Of a DNA stretch of 64,000 bases, positions 44,872-53,134 are shown in pieces; position 1 is the first letter of the stretch; every line of letters starts with the position of its first letter. This DNA is from Rosenbergiella gaditana (lineage in GTDB: Bacteria; Pseudomonadota; Gammaproteobacteria; Enterobacterales; Enterobacteriaceae). The stretch spans positions 1 through 64,000 of the forward strand of contig NZ_JABBFR010000014.1 of NCBI RefSeq assembly GCF_018494065.1, written 5' to 3'. Below the pieces are notes generated by a model. It was not told the DNA's origin. It saw only the letters and a program-made list of their open reading frames with translations, and did no database searches. Both the position numbers and the translations under genes were made by a program.

Positions 44872-45999
44872 GTGTTTGCTTGGATAACACTTTTACCCGC
44901 ACTGTACATTGGTGGGCGATTTATCTTGCCACTCCCTCTTCCTCTCATACTTCGGCTGCTCTTTTTCATTGCTGTTGTGCTCGTGGCAGAGTGCCATCTT
45001 GTTTATAAATTTGTGTTTGGTAATCGTTTCGCGCCGGAATTCCCCCATGGGGTGATGGTCGCCATTAACTTTTTATTCGGATCCTTGATTGCCTTTACGC
45101 TGTTGCTGATCCTGTGCGACATCGTCAGTGCAGTTCAATTTGCTTTACGAGGAGCCTGGCCGACTCATCAAACCACCCGTTATGTCTTGTTATGCATTTC
45201 GCTCGTTACCGCAGGTTACGCCACCTACCAAGCGGTTAAGGTCCCTCGCGTTAAAACCGTGACCTTGACGCTACAAAATTTACCTAAAGCCTTTGAAGGG
45301 TATCGTGTTGTCCAGCTGACCGATTTGCATGCCAGTACCCTGTTTACCGGACGCTGGATGAAAAAAGTGGTCGACCGCACCAATCAGTTGCAAGCAGATG
45401 TGGTCCTTTTCACTGGGGATGTCGCGGACGGTAGTATCGAGAAGCGTTTTAACGATGTCGCTCCCCTTGCCGCGTTAGAGGCGAAACAGGGGTGTTTTGC
45501 TATTCCCGGTAACCACGAATACTATTCAGGCTACCCCGAATGGATGCAGCGTATGCAGCAGTTGGGATTTCATGAGTTGATTAACCGTTCGGTGACGATC
45601 GAAAAAGAAGGGCGTCGGCTCTATATTGCGGGCGTTACCGATGAAGCAGCGTTGCGTTACGGCCAAGCAGGCCCTAACTTGGAACAGGCTTTAGCGGGCG
45701 TCGATCGACAATCACCGATTATTCTGCTTGATCATCGCCCTGAAAATGCCCGTCAAAACCTGGCCGCCGGCGTTGCTTTGCAGCTTTCCGGCCATACCCA
45801 TGGCGGGATGGTGTACGGCTTAGCAACACTAGTCAAACGGGCCAACCAAGGGTTCTCGTCAGGGCTCTATACGCTAAATAACCGCCACCTCTATGTCAGT
45901 AACGGAACGGGGCTATGGAATGGCTTCGCCTTACGGTTGGGCTACCCTTCAGAAATTACATTATTTATCTTAAAAAGCGATGAGGCACATACAGGGTAA
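44872..45999 (+). CDS. Membrane-anchored metallophosphoesterase (YaeI/YkoE-like)
   Basis: The 375-residue protein has three to four N-terminal hydrophobic segments, then a calcineurin-like domain: QLTDLHAS (about residue 149), FTGDVADGSIEKR, IPGNHEYYSGYPEWM and the metal site LSGHTHGGMVYGLATL. These are the standard D-x-H, GDxxD, GNHE and GHxH motifs. The substrate is probably a phosphodiester such as a nucleotide or lipid headgroup. It starts with GTG 44872 behind a strong CTGGAGG site. It is divergent from hmuR; a hairpin follows its stop. Confidence 0.9.
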   Translation: MFAWITLLPALYIGGRFILPLPLPLILRLLFFIAVVLVAECHLVYKFVFGNRFAPEFPHGVMVAINFLFGSLIAFTLLLILCDIVSAVQFALRGAWPTHQTTRYVLLCISLVTAGYATYQAVKVPRVKTVTLTLQNLPKAFEGYRVVQLTDLHASTLFTGRWMKKVVDRTNQLQADVVLFTGDVADGSIEKRFNDVAPLAALEAKQGCFAIPGNHEYYSGYPEWMQRMQQLGFHELINRSVTIEKEGRRLYIAGVTDEAALRYGQAGPNLEQALAGVDRQSPIILLDHRPENARQNLAAGVALQLSGHTHGGMVYGLATLVKRANQGFSSGLYTLNNRHLYVSNGTGLWNGFALRLGYPSEITLFILKSDEAHTG

Positions 46000-46008
46000 A
46001 GCTCGATT

Positions 46009-46031
46009 GAGGTAGAGTGAGAATCTACCTC
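46009..46031 (+). terminator. Hairpin after the metallophosphoesterase gene
   Basis: GAGGTAGA (46009-46016) pairs with TCTACCTC (46024-46031) around a 7-nt loop, followed by TCTTATCCTTTT. It begins 9 bp after the stop codon, a likely intrinsic terminator. Confidence 0.65.
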
Positions 46032-46112
46032 TCTTATCCTTTTGTATTTATCGCGGGTCGTATGACTCACTTTTCTCCCTTTTACCTTCACTAACCCTAC
46101 TTAGGTGAAACA

Positions 46113-46522
46113 ATGACGAATACTCATCAGATCACTATCGCCGCGGCGTTAATCATTGATGCGAATAAAAATGTCCTACTCGTGAGAAAACGCGGTACCT
46201 CTTTTTTTATGCAGCCAGGGGGCAAAATTGAGCAGGGTGAAACCCCAGAAGATGCGCTAATAAGAGAACTTTTCGAAGAGTTAAACTTGGTTGTAGAGAA
46301 AAAAGAGTTAGTGCCAATGGGCTGTTTTCACGACGTCGCAGCGAATGAAGCAAATCATCAGTTAACCGCGCATATGTTTCGAGTAGAAAAGGCGTCATTC
46401 GCCTTCGCCCCCGCTGCAGAAATAGAAGAAGCGATCTGCTGTCGGTAAAAGACTGCGAACACCTCTCCCTAGCCCCACTCACTCGATATCAGCTTTTACC
46501 CCTAATCGAGGCCAATCCATAA
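46113..46522 (+). pseudogene. Nudix hydrolase with C-terminal frameshift
   Basis: The first frame (46113-46448) has an intact Nudix box: GGKIEQGETPEDALIRELFEELNL, residues 36-59, with the catalytic RELFEE and a Gly-to-Asn change before the last position. Near 46435 the frame breaks (EEAICCR-stop). In the next frame the expected family end continues as LLSVKDCEHLSLAPLTRYQLLPLIEANP and stops at 46522. A one- or two-base loss at the GCGATCTGCTG site explains both. The Nudix core is complete, so a shortened 111-residue enzyme might still fold, but the lost helix makes this doubtful. Confidence 0.75.
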
Positions 46523-46714
46523 TCTTGTGTATCACACTTTCTTATCAAACCAGAACGACGAAATTTGTGAGGAATAATGATCGGTTTTCATGAAATTATC
46601 GAAGTTTAATTCTCAGAAAAGCGCCTTCAACACTGGCTTGCGGGAAGATTGTCCTTGACACATTTTCCCGCAACCTCAACCGCGACTCGTCACGGGCTTA
46701 CCAACGCATAAGGA

Positions 46715-47503
46715 CTATACCTCCGACAACGGTATAAGCGTGACCAATTTGGTGCTGGGATCGGGGGCTAATTGCCACGTCGTTTGTTGATAATGAACTA
46801 GGCCCTGCTGCGGATGATGAAAACTACGTTGCCCACCCTCTCGTTGGATAACGTGATGTTTTTGCCACCATTCGGCAAACTCCCCACTCTGCTGCAATAA
46901 GCCATCGATAGTGGCTTTTAACGGTGCCGACTGTTCTAGATGAAGGGACTCTGCTCGTAACTCTGCCACAATCTGCTGCGCCCGCTCAGGCCAATCGACC
47001 ACTACGTGGCGGGCTAAGGGATTCATAAAGATAAACTCAAGCATATTAGGAGAGGACTCTTCAGTTAACCAACCGCTAAATAACGCGGCCGCCTCTTGGT
47101 TCCACGCTACGACTTGCCATGCTGCATTCATGATATAGCAGGGTGTCGTCATCACCTGCACTATCGCCTTCACACTAGGCTCAGACGATAACGTTACGTG
47201 GTTAAGCGGATCAGTTAACCCCGCTAAACTAAACAAGTAAACACGCTCAGCCTTGGAGAGCTGTAAGGCCGTGGCAATACCACTTAGGCTACGCGGAGAG
47301 ACCGTCATGCCCCTTCCCTGCTCGAGCCAGGTATACCATGTGGTGCTGACATAACTGAGCTGAGCCACTTCCTCTCGGCGTAATCCCGGAGTACGTCGCC
47401 GAGGGCCTTTTATTAATCCTGCACGCTCTGGACTGAGCTGCTCCCGTCTAAGACGCAAAAATTCTCCCAATTGTTTCGCTGGGTTCTCATGCTTCTCAGC
47501 CAT
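46715..47503 (-). CDS. XRE-family regulator with MmyB-like ligand domain
   Basis: The 262-residue protein has an N-terminal HTH (residues about 10-85: LGEFLRLRREQLSPERAGL, RRTPGLRREEVAQLSYVSTTWYTWLEQGRG) and a C-terminal PAS-like MmyB domain (TPCYIMNAAWQVVAWNQEAAALF, RHVVVDWPERAQQIVAELRAE, and a closing RSFHHPQQGLVHYQQTTWQLA). Actinobacterial members repress neighbouring oxidoreductase or methyltransferase genes in response to small ligands. It is divergent from the methyltransferase gene with 100 bp between the starts, its most likely target. Confidence 0.9.
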   Translation of the reverse strand: MAEKHENPAKQLGEFLRLRREQLSPERAGLIKGPRRRTPGLRREEVAQLSYVSTTWYTWLEQGRGMTVSPRSLSGIATALQLSKAERVYLFSLAGLTDPLNHVTLSSEPSVKAIVQVMTTPCYIMNAAWQVVAWNQEAAALFSGWLTEESSPNMLEFIFMNPLARHVVVDWPERAQQIVAELRAESLHLEQSAPLKATIDGLLQQSGEFAEWWQKHHVIQREGGQRSFHHPQQGLVHYQQTTWQLAPDPSTKLVTLIPLSEV

Positions 47504-47603
47504 AGCCTATTACCTCTTATACTAGGATAACTACAGGTATTGTACGGGTATAATAGGTTGTATAACTTAGTTTTACCAACCAGATAAATATGAAGAGGAC
47601 TCT

Positions 47604-48374
47604 ATGAACAATAGCGCGCATGCTCAACGTGTTACCGAGCAATTTAGTCCACAAGCCAGCGCCTATTTAACCAGTTCAGTGCATGCATCAGGTGAAGATT
47701 TACAGCGCCTGCAACAATGGCTAGCCCCCTTTAGCGATGCGCATATTTTAGATATCGGATGTGGCGCTGGCCATGCAAGCTTTACTGCCTCGCCTCTGGT
47801 CAGACAGGTCACGGCTTATGATCTGTCGGATGAGATGCTAAAGGTGGTTAAGGAGACCGCCGATAGCCGTGAATTGACCAATATTGACTGCCAGCAAGGT
47901 GTAGCCGAATCATTGCCTTTCGATAACCAGCAGTTTGACTGTGTGATCAGTCGCTACTCCGCCCATCATTGGCAAGATGTGCCACAGGCATTGCGTGAAG
48001 TCTTTCGTGTTTTAAAACCGGGAGGACAGCTCATTATGATGGATATCGCCTCACCGGGCGCACCGCTTTACGATATCTGGTTACAAAGTATTGAAGTGCT
48101 GCGTGATCCTTCCCATGTTCGTAACTATTCACCGGGTGAATGGCTACAAATGGCAACAGAAAGTGGCTTACGTATTGAACAGTTAGTGACAGGGCGACTG
48201 GCGCTGGATTTTCAGCAGTGGGTGACAAGAATGAAAACTCCGGCCGCTACCGTCGCGACGATTCGCACTTTACAGCAAGCGGTCTCCGGTCAGGTGCAGT
48301 CCTATTTTAAGTTACAGGACAACGGATCGTTCTCTACGGATACCTTGATGTTTTGCGCACAACGTCAAGGGTAA
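47604..48374 (+). CDS. Class I SAM-dependent methyltransferase (YafE-like)
   Basis: The 256-residue protein has the methyltransferase-11 motifs: I, HILDIGCGAGHASF (about 48-61); II, VTAYDLSDEML; post-I, FDCVISRYSAHHWQDV; and VLKPGGQLIMMDIASPG. The N-terminus (ERVTEQFSPQASAYLTSSVHASGEDL-like text) follows UbiE/YafE. The acceptor is not known. It is controlled, by position, by the divergent XRE/MmyB regulator. A strong hairpin follows its stop. Confidence 0.9.
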   Translation: MNNSAHAQRVTEQFSPQASAYLTSSVHASGEDLQRLQQWLAPFSDAHILDIGCGAGHASFTASPLVRQVTAYDLSDEMLKVVKETADSRELTNIDCQQGVAESLPFDNQQFDCVISRYSAHHWQDVPQALREVFRVLKPGGQLIMMDIASPGAPLYDIWLQSIEVLRDPSHVRNYSPGEWLQMATESGLRIEQLVTGRLALDFQQWVTRMKTPAATVATIRTLQQAVSGQVQSYFKLQDNGSFSTDTLMFCAQRQG

Positions 48375-48400
48375 AAATAGGCAGCCGCCAAACGGCGGCT
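48372..48400. terminator. Terminator between methyltransferase and arsR-like genes
   Basis: An AGCCGCC/GGCGGCT stem (48383-48389 with 48394-48400) has a run of five A on its left side, which reads as TTTTT on the minus strand. It lies between convergent genes and would mainly stop leftward transcription of the arsR-like gene. Confidence 0.7.
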
Positions 48401-48403
48401 ACG

Positions 48404-48718
48404 TTAAAGCTGCTGTAATTGCTGCGTGATAGTTTCCACCACTGCCTGGATGTTGCTATCGTTTCGGCGATAATAGGTCCATTTTCCGACTTTCTGTGCC
48501 TCAACCACCCCTAATTCATGTAACGATTTCAAACAGAGTGATATGGCCGGTTGTGAGAGCCCAGCCTTATCCTGAATTAAACTCGCACACACGCCATACT
48601 GTTCATACGGATACAGTTGGCTATAGGCGGCAAAGGCTACGTCCGGTTGCTTTAACCACGTCAGAATGGCCACCCTCAGTGGGTTGGCTAACAGTTTCAT
48701 CGCATTTTCAGCAAGCAT
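48404..48718 (-). CDS. ArsR-family winged-helix regulator
   Basis: The 104-residue protein has the ArsR core: ENAMKLLANPLRVAILTWLKQP, then GVCASLIQDKAGLSQPAISLCLKSLHELGVVEAQKVGKWTYYRRND. The GVC Cys and its position before the recognition helix recall thiol- or electrophile-sensing ArsR members; no metal motif such as CVCD or DxH is seen. It lies 13 bp after the Old Yellow Enzyme gene on the same strand, so the two form an operon, and it probably autoregulates it. Confidence 0.87.
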   Translation of the reverse strand: MLAENAMKLLANPLRVAILTWLKQPDVAFAAYSQLYPYEQYGVCASLIQDKAGLSQPAISLCLKSLHELGVVEAQKVGKWTYYRRNDSNIQAVVETITQQLQQL

Positions 48719-48731
48719 TGGCTCTTATCAT

Positions 48732-49853
48732 TTATTCGTCGATGGCAGGATAATCAGTATACCCTCTCGCTGTCCCACCATACAAAGAACTTAGTTCGAC
48801 ATTATTCAAAGCCAAGTCACGTCGCAAGCGCTGGGGAAGATCAGGGTTGGCAATAAAGGTTCGTCCAAATCCGATTAAATCCGCCCAACCTTGTGATAAC
48901 ACGTGCTGCGCTTTTGCTTCATCGTAACGGCCCGCGACCATGATCACCGAGGTAAATGTCTTTCGTAGTGCTTCACGGAAACTCTCTGGTAAAGCGGGAC
49001 TGTTGTCCCAATCGGCTTCCGCTATCGATAGATAACCGATTTTCATCTCGTTTAACATTTTAGCCGCAGTCAGGTAGGTTTCTGCCGGATCCGATTCAAC
49101 TAAGCCCAAGTAAACGCGATCTTCCTCGGTAGTGGAAAATAATGGCGAGAAACGTACCCCTATCCGACCGCTATCAAATACTGTCGAGATCGCTTCGACG
49201 ATCTCTTTAAGAAAACGCAGTCGATTCGTCAAACTACCGCCATACTGGTCGGTCCGAAAATTGGTGTGTTCCGAAAGAAATTGGTTTATCAAATAGCCAT
49301 TTGCCGCATGTAATTCAATTCCATCAAACCCCGCTTGCTTGGCATTTACTGCGGCTTGCCGGTACAGTTCAACCAACTGAGGGATTTCTTGCGTACTGAG
49401 TGCTTGCGGTTCACTTGGGGCGACAAGCTCGCCTTCACCGGGTGCGGTTTCAACGAAGACCCTCACATTGGTCGCGGCAACCGCTGAAGGGGCTATAGGT
49501 GGCTGCTGGTGAGGTTGTAAGGCGCGATGAGAGACGCGCCCTACATGCCATAACTGACAGAATAGGGTTCCACCCTGCGCTTTAACGGCATCAATCACTT
49601 TTTGCCAACCGGCGATTTGTTCAGCGCTATGGATCCCGGGTGTCCAGGCGTATCCCTGCCCCCGCGGCTCGATTTGCGTACCTTCTGTTACCATAAACCC
49701 TGCGCTGGCACGTTGCCTATAGTAGTCACGCATCATCTCATTCGGAATATTACCGGGCTGGGCACTGCGACAGCGTGTTAAGGGTGGAAGCGCAATACGA
49801 TTTCGTAGAGGTATTCCCCCCAACTCAAGTGGGGTAAAAAGTGTAGGTTGCAT
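48732..49853 (-). CDS. Old Yellow Enzyme-family ene-reductase (NemA-like)
   Basis: The 373-residue FMN enzyme has the OYE layout: FTPLELGGIPLRNRIALPPLTRCRS, then CQLWHVGRVSHRALQP, the catalytic pair region GFDGIELHAANGYLINQFLSEHTNFRTDQYGGSLTNRLRF (HxxN then YGGS), and FGRTFIANPDLPQRL at the end. It reduces activated C=C bonds or nitro compounds with NAD(P)H and detoxifies electrophiles. It is the first gene of an OYE-arsR operon; in E. coli nemA is instead paired with the TetR-type nemR. Confidence 0.93.
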   Translation of the reverse strand: MQPTLFTPLELGGIPLRNRIALPPLTRCRSAQPGNIPNEMMRDYYRQRASAGFMVTEGTQIEPRGQGYAWTPGIHSAEQIAGWQKVIDAVKAQGGTLFCQLWHVGRVSHRALQPHQQPPIAPSAVAATNVRVFVETAPGEGELVAPSEPQALSTQEIPQLVELYRQAAVNAKQAGFDGIELHAANGYLINQFLSEHTNFRTDQYGGSLTNRLRFLKEIVEAISTVFDSGRIGVRFSPLFSTTEEDRVYLGLVESDPAETYLTAAKMLNEMKIGYLSIAEADWDNSPALPESFREALRKTFTSVIMVAGRYDEAKAQHVLSQGWADLIGFGRTFIANPDLPQRLRRDLALNNVELSSLYGGTARGYTDYPAIDE

Positions 49854-50153
49854 GGCGATCCCGTTTAGCGATAAATTTCCGCTTATTATATTTATACATT
49901 TAAATATGTAAATATATTAGACGAAAATCCTTTTCTTCTTCCGTATTCATTCCTCTGCTACCTAAGGATCATTTTGGTGCAAAAACGCAGAATTTTCAGG
50001 GTTATTTTTACAGAATAGTGACGGTTGTTAATTAAATTGATTGATTATATGAATGGAATTCTTAATGTATTGCTAAGTGTAAAGTAGACTTGTTTCTCTC
50101 TATAAGTTCGCTATGCTGAGAATGTAGTGACTTTTTGGTACTGGAGGGAAATC
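49854..50153. promoter_or_regulatory. AT-rich region with ArsR-type operator candidate
   Basis: About 300 bp between the OYE gene and the small ORF at 50154 are AT-rich and contain no gene I can see. At 49895-49910 the palindrome TACAT-TTAAAT-ATGTA lies about 45 bp upstream of the OYE start, where the ArsR-like product could bind. Confidence 0.45.
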
Positions 50154-50291
50154 ATGACTAGACGCCATTTTACGCTCGCATTTGAAATCGGTTCCATTGC
50201 AATTTTTGCTATTATCTTAGCTTTTTTTGGTTATTGCGCAGTCCATGCTTATTTAGGTCTTGGGGATCAGTTTCCTCATTTAGACGTCTAA
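50154..50291 (+). CDS. Hypothetical 45-residue single-pass membrane protein
   Basis: An ORF behind a strong CTGGAGGGAAATC site starts at ATG 50154 and ends at TAA 50291. It encodes MTRRHFTLAFEIGSIAIFAII, then LAFFGYCAVHAYLGLGDQF and ends FPHLDV, that is, a basic head, one transmembrane helix (about residues 12-32) and a short acidic tail. Such miniproteins often bind larger membrane complexes. I do not recognise the family. A perfect 14-bp hairpin right after the stop supports a real transcript. Confidence 0.65.
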   Translation: MTRRHFTLAFEIGSIAIFAIILAFFGYCAVHAYLGLGDQFPHLDV

Positions 50292-50293
50292 TA

Positions 50294-50328
50294 TAATGGT
50301 ATAGCGGTATCTCACCGCTATACCATTA
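50294..50328 (+). terminator. Perfect 14-bp hairpin after the miniprotein ORF
   Basis: TAATGGTATAGCGG (50294-50307) pairs with CCGCTATACCATTA (50315-50328) around a 7-nt loop, 3 bp after the miniprotein stop. It is followed by TAGTTCTC, not a T-run. Probable transcript end or stabiliser. Confidence 0.65.
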
Positions 50329-50378
50329 GTTCTCATCACCGCCATTTCCTGACGGTTAATGATTAATATTATTTATTC

Positions 50379-52019
50379 TTAATCCTTTAACTGCTCAAAC
50401 ACTTTACTCACCGCACAAGCGCCTGGGTCCATATGCCCTTTCAAGCTCTCGGCATTTAAATAAGATGAGCGTCCGGCCTTAGCTTTTTCCATTTTTTTAG
50501 TCGACTCCGCTCCAGAGGTTGCAGCGTTACTGACTTCTGACCAGCTTTTCCCTGCTTCCATGGCTTCAAAGGCCGGCTGTAGCGCATCAATCATTGTGCG
50601 ATCACCTTGATCTGCTCCGCCATAATCTTTCGTTTTCTTGAGTCCCGCCAGTAAGCTAGCGCCCAAATTTTTGGCGTCAGGATGCGACGCGGCCGCAGCA
50701 CTAAAAAGCAGAGAAAGTAACACGCCTCCGGATCCTCCCATTGGGGTAGTGATCTTCTCACCTAACCAATGTAACAGCGCTTGTGGCTCGTTTAAGGGGA
50801 GTTTTTTCTGTTTCAGGGCTTTCAGCACATAGTTCGCCCCAGTGGCCAAGGTTGATCCGGTATCACCGTCTCCGACTTGTCCATCTAATTTATTGAGTGC
50901 GTCTTCGTTATCGATCAATGCTTGGCAAATACGTTTTACCACGTCGGCGACCTGTGCATTCTGTGAAGGTTTTCCCACTTCTATATTGGGCAGGGAGTCG
51001 GCTTCTTGCCACTGCATAGGTTGGGCAGGGCTGATTGGTATCCACCCAGCAACAGTCACCGGGGCTTCCAATGCCGTCAGTAACTGATCATCTAATGGCA
51101 AGACGGTAAGAGACAGCCCTTTCATATCCAGTGCGCTGACAAGGGTACCCGGACCTTGGAGATAACTCACTCGATCGGCAAGTGGCGTATGTAAAACTTC
51201 CTGCGCGGCAAGCGTCAACTCTAGAACCGAAAGTCCCCCTAGGTTATTAATCAGCAACAGCAGGTTATCTTCTTCGCCCAGGTGTTTGAGTAAATTTTTT
51301 GCGAGCTGTTTTGCAATCTTGCTACTGTTTTGGGTATCCAATGTCGCTACCCCATGTTCGCCATGGATCCCCATACCCAGCTCACTTTTTCCTGTAGGAA
51401 TCCCTTCTGACTCATCACTACCAGGTAGGTGGCAGGCAGAGAGAGCAACCCCTATTGTGGCAACCTTATCCAGCATCTTTTGGGTATGATCAACAATCTG
51501 TTTTAATGATTTTCCTTTCTCGGCGTAGTAGCCGGCCACTTTGTGCGCCAGTATCGTGCCCGCTAATCCACGAGGCTGAGGATTTTTCGGTAGTGAAATA
51601 TCATCTTTCACCAGCACCATTTCGACCTTAAAACCTAACGCCCGTGCTTTTTCTGCCGCTAACCCAAAATTAAGGCGATCCCCGGTATAATTTTTTACCA
51701 CTAAGAGGCATCCCGCTTTCCCACTGACCGTGACGATGGCATGTAAAATAGCCTCGACACCGGGTGAGGCAAAAATATCGCCGCACACCGCCGCCGTCAG
51801 CATTCCTTTTCCAACAAAACCGACATGCATCGGCTCATGCCCCGAACCACCACCGGAGATAATTGCCACTTTGGATTTATCCCAATCTCGACGCACAACA
51901 ATGCGCAGACCATCGTCCGTTTTCAGTCGAGCTAAGTTTTGATGGGGAGAAGTACGAATAAGGCCTTCTATTGCTTGATCGACGATTGTTGCTTTTTTAT
52001 TGAATAAAAAGTGGCTCAC
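50379..52019 (-). CDS. dhaKL: Dihydroxyacetone kinase, fused DhaK-DhaL
   Basis: The 546-residue protein starts at GTG 52019 behind AAGGAGCCTCCG; the frame upstream to 52097 is not family sequence. The DhaK domain (1-330) has SGGGSGHEPMHVGFVGKGML and the covalent-His region GMGIHGEHGVATL. The DhaL domain (about 355-546) has DGQVGDGDTGSTLATGA and GGSGGVLLSLLF, the ATP/Mg-binding Asp cluster, and DYGGADQGDRTMIDALQPA. Fusion of the ATP-binding domain makes it the ATP-dependent type, as in Citrobacter, not the PTS type. It phosphorylates dihydroxyacetone or glyceraldehyde. Confidence 0.95.
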   Translation of the reverse strand: MSHFLFNKKATIVDQAIEGLIRTSPHQNLARLKTDDGLRIVVRRDWDKSKVAIISGGGSGHEPMHVGFVGKGMLTAAVCGDIFASPGVEAILHAIVTVSGKAGCLLVVKNYTGDRLNFGLAAEKARALGFKVEMVLVKDDISLPKNPQPRGLAGTILAHKVAGYYAEKGKSLKQIVDHTQKMLDKVATIGVALSACHLPGSDESEGIPTGKSELGMGIHGEHGVATLDTQNSSKIAKQLAKNLLKHLGEEDNLLLLINNLGGLSVLELTLAAQEVLHTPLADRVSYLQGPGTLVSALDMKGLSLTVLPLDDQLLTALEAPVTVAGWIPISPAQPMQWQEADSLPNIEVGKPSQNAQVADVVKRICQALIDNEDALNKLDGQVGDGDTGSTLATGANYVLKALKQKKLPLNEPQALLHWLGEKITTPMGGSGGVLLSLLFSAAAASHPDAKNLGASLLAGLKKTKDYGGADQGDRTMIDALQPAFEAMEAGKSWSEVSNAATSGAESTKKMEKAKAGRSSYLNAESLKGHMDPGACAVSKVFEQLKD

Positions 52020-52199
52020 CGGAGGCTCCTTGAAAGTGATTGTCGGCTTAGTAAGTGTGGCTAATAATGATAATTTCGTGGCTTTCCCCCGTACCATTAG
52101 TGATCATGATCACAAAATAAATTGGATAAACGGGCAGCAAACCGCTCAATTATAACTACCCTTAGCGGAGGTTCTTTTTTCACAGTAAGGGAGTTAATG

Positions 52200-53075
52200 A
52201 TGCCAACAGAGAAAACACGTTTTCCACGCCCGCCTTTTGACAAACAGCCTCAGCAATTTCCTGGCTTAGCTTCTGCAATGCACCCACTGCCGGATCATGG
52301 TGAAAAAAGCTATAAGGGACACAATCGCTTAGTGGGCAAAAAAGCCCTGATCACTGGCGGCGATTCAGGAATTGGCCGTGCAGTCGCTATCGCTTATGCT
52401 CGCGAGGGTGCCGATGTGGCGATTAACTATCTTCCGGCAGAAGAGAGTGATGCCCAACAGGTAATCGAGCTGATCCGAGCAGAGGGTCGCAAAGCTATTG
52501 CCATTCCTGGCGATATCACTGACGAGGGTTTTTGCCAAACACTGGTCGACAAGGCGGTACAGGAGCTCGGAGGCTTAGATATTTTGGTCAATAATGCCGG
52601 TCGCCAACAATTTTGCGAAAGCATTAGTGAACTGACTACTGAGTCGTTCGATGCCACCTTTAAAACCAACGTTTACGCACCTTTTTGGATTACCCGTGCA
52701 GCGGTTGCGCATTTAGGCGAAGGCGCGGCGATCATCAATACGTCTTCCGTTCAGGCCTTTAAACCTAGCGACATTCTGCTCGATTACGCACAAACCAAAG
52801 CTTGTAACATCGCTTTTACTAAAGCGTTAGCAAAACAGTTAGGACCGAAAGGTATTCGCGTCAATGCTGTCGCGCCTGGCCCTTATTGGACAGCATTACA
52901 AGTCTGTGGTGGACAACCCCAAGAAAAAGTCGCGCATTTCGGTGAGGAGGCTCCCCTAGCACGCCCCGGCCAACCGGTTGAGATTGCGCCGCTATACGTC
53001 ACACTCGCGTCAGATGAGAACTCGTTTGCCTCTGGCCAAGTCTGGTGTTCTGATGGTGGAACCGGCACGGCATAA
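52200..53075 (+). CDS. Short-chain dehydrogenase/reductase (YghA-like)
   Basis: The 291-residue protein starts at ATG 52200, six bases after GGGAG; an ATG one codon earlier is too close to it. It has an SDR Rossmann fold: ALITGGDSGIGRAVAIAYAREGADVAINY (TGxxxGIG), DILVNNAGRQQF (NNAG), IINTSSVQAFKPSDILLDYAQTKACNIAFTKALAKQL (S-Y-K triad region) and VNAVAPGPYWT. The N-terminal FPRPPFDKQPQQFPGL leader is usual in the YghA/GsP39 group. It is paralogous to 61886-62761. NADP+-dependent aldehyde or alcohol reduction is likely, with the substrate unknown. Confidence 0.92.
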   Translation: MPTEKTRFPRPPFDKQPQQFPGLASAMHPLPDHGEKSYKGHNRLVGKKALITGGDSGIGRAVAIAYAREGADVAINYLPAEESDAQQVIELIRAEGRKAIAIPGDITDEGFCQTLVDKAVQELGGLDILVNNAGRQQFCESISELTTESFDATFKTNVYAPFWITRAAVAHLGEGAAIINTSSVQAFKPSDILLDYAQTKACNIAFTKALAKQLGPKGIRVNAVAPGPYWTALQVCGGQPQEKVAHFGEEAPLARPGQPVEIAPLYVTLASDENSFASGQVWCSDGGTGTA

Positions 53076-53089
53076 TGTGTGTTAATCGA

Positions 53090-53127
53090 TAAAAAAGGGT
53101 GAATCACCTTAGTGGCTGATTCACCCT
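53090..53127 (-). terminator. Terminator after the TerC-family gene
   Basis: An 11-bp stem AGGGTGAATCA/TGATTCACCCT (53096-53106 with 53117-53127) is followed on the minus strand by six T residues. It lies between convergent genes and serves the TerC-like gene. Confidence 0.85.
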
Positions 53128-53134
53128 ATTACCG

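Noticed and set aside
46639..46672. 8-bp stem with an 18-nt loop between the Nudix and XRE genes
   Set aside because: The loop is long and no T-run follows on either side; terminator function is not supported.
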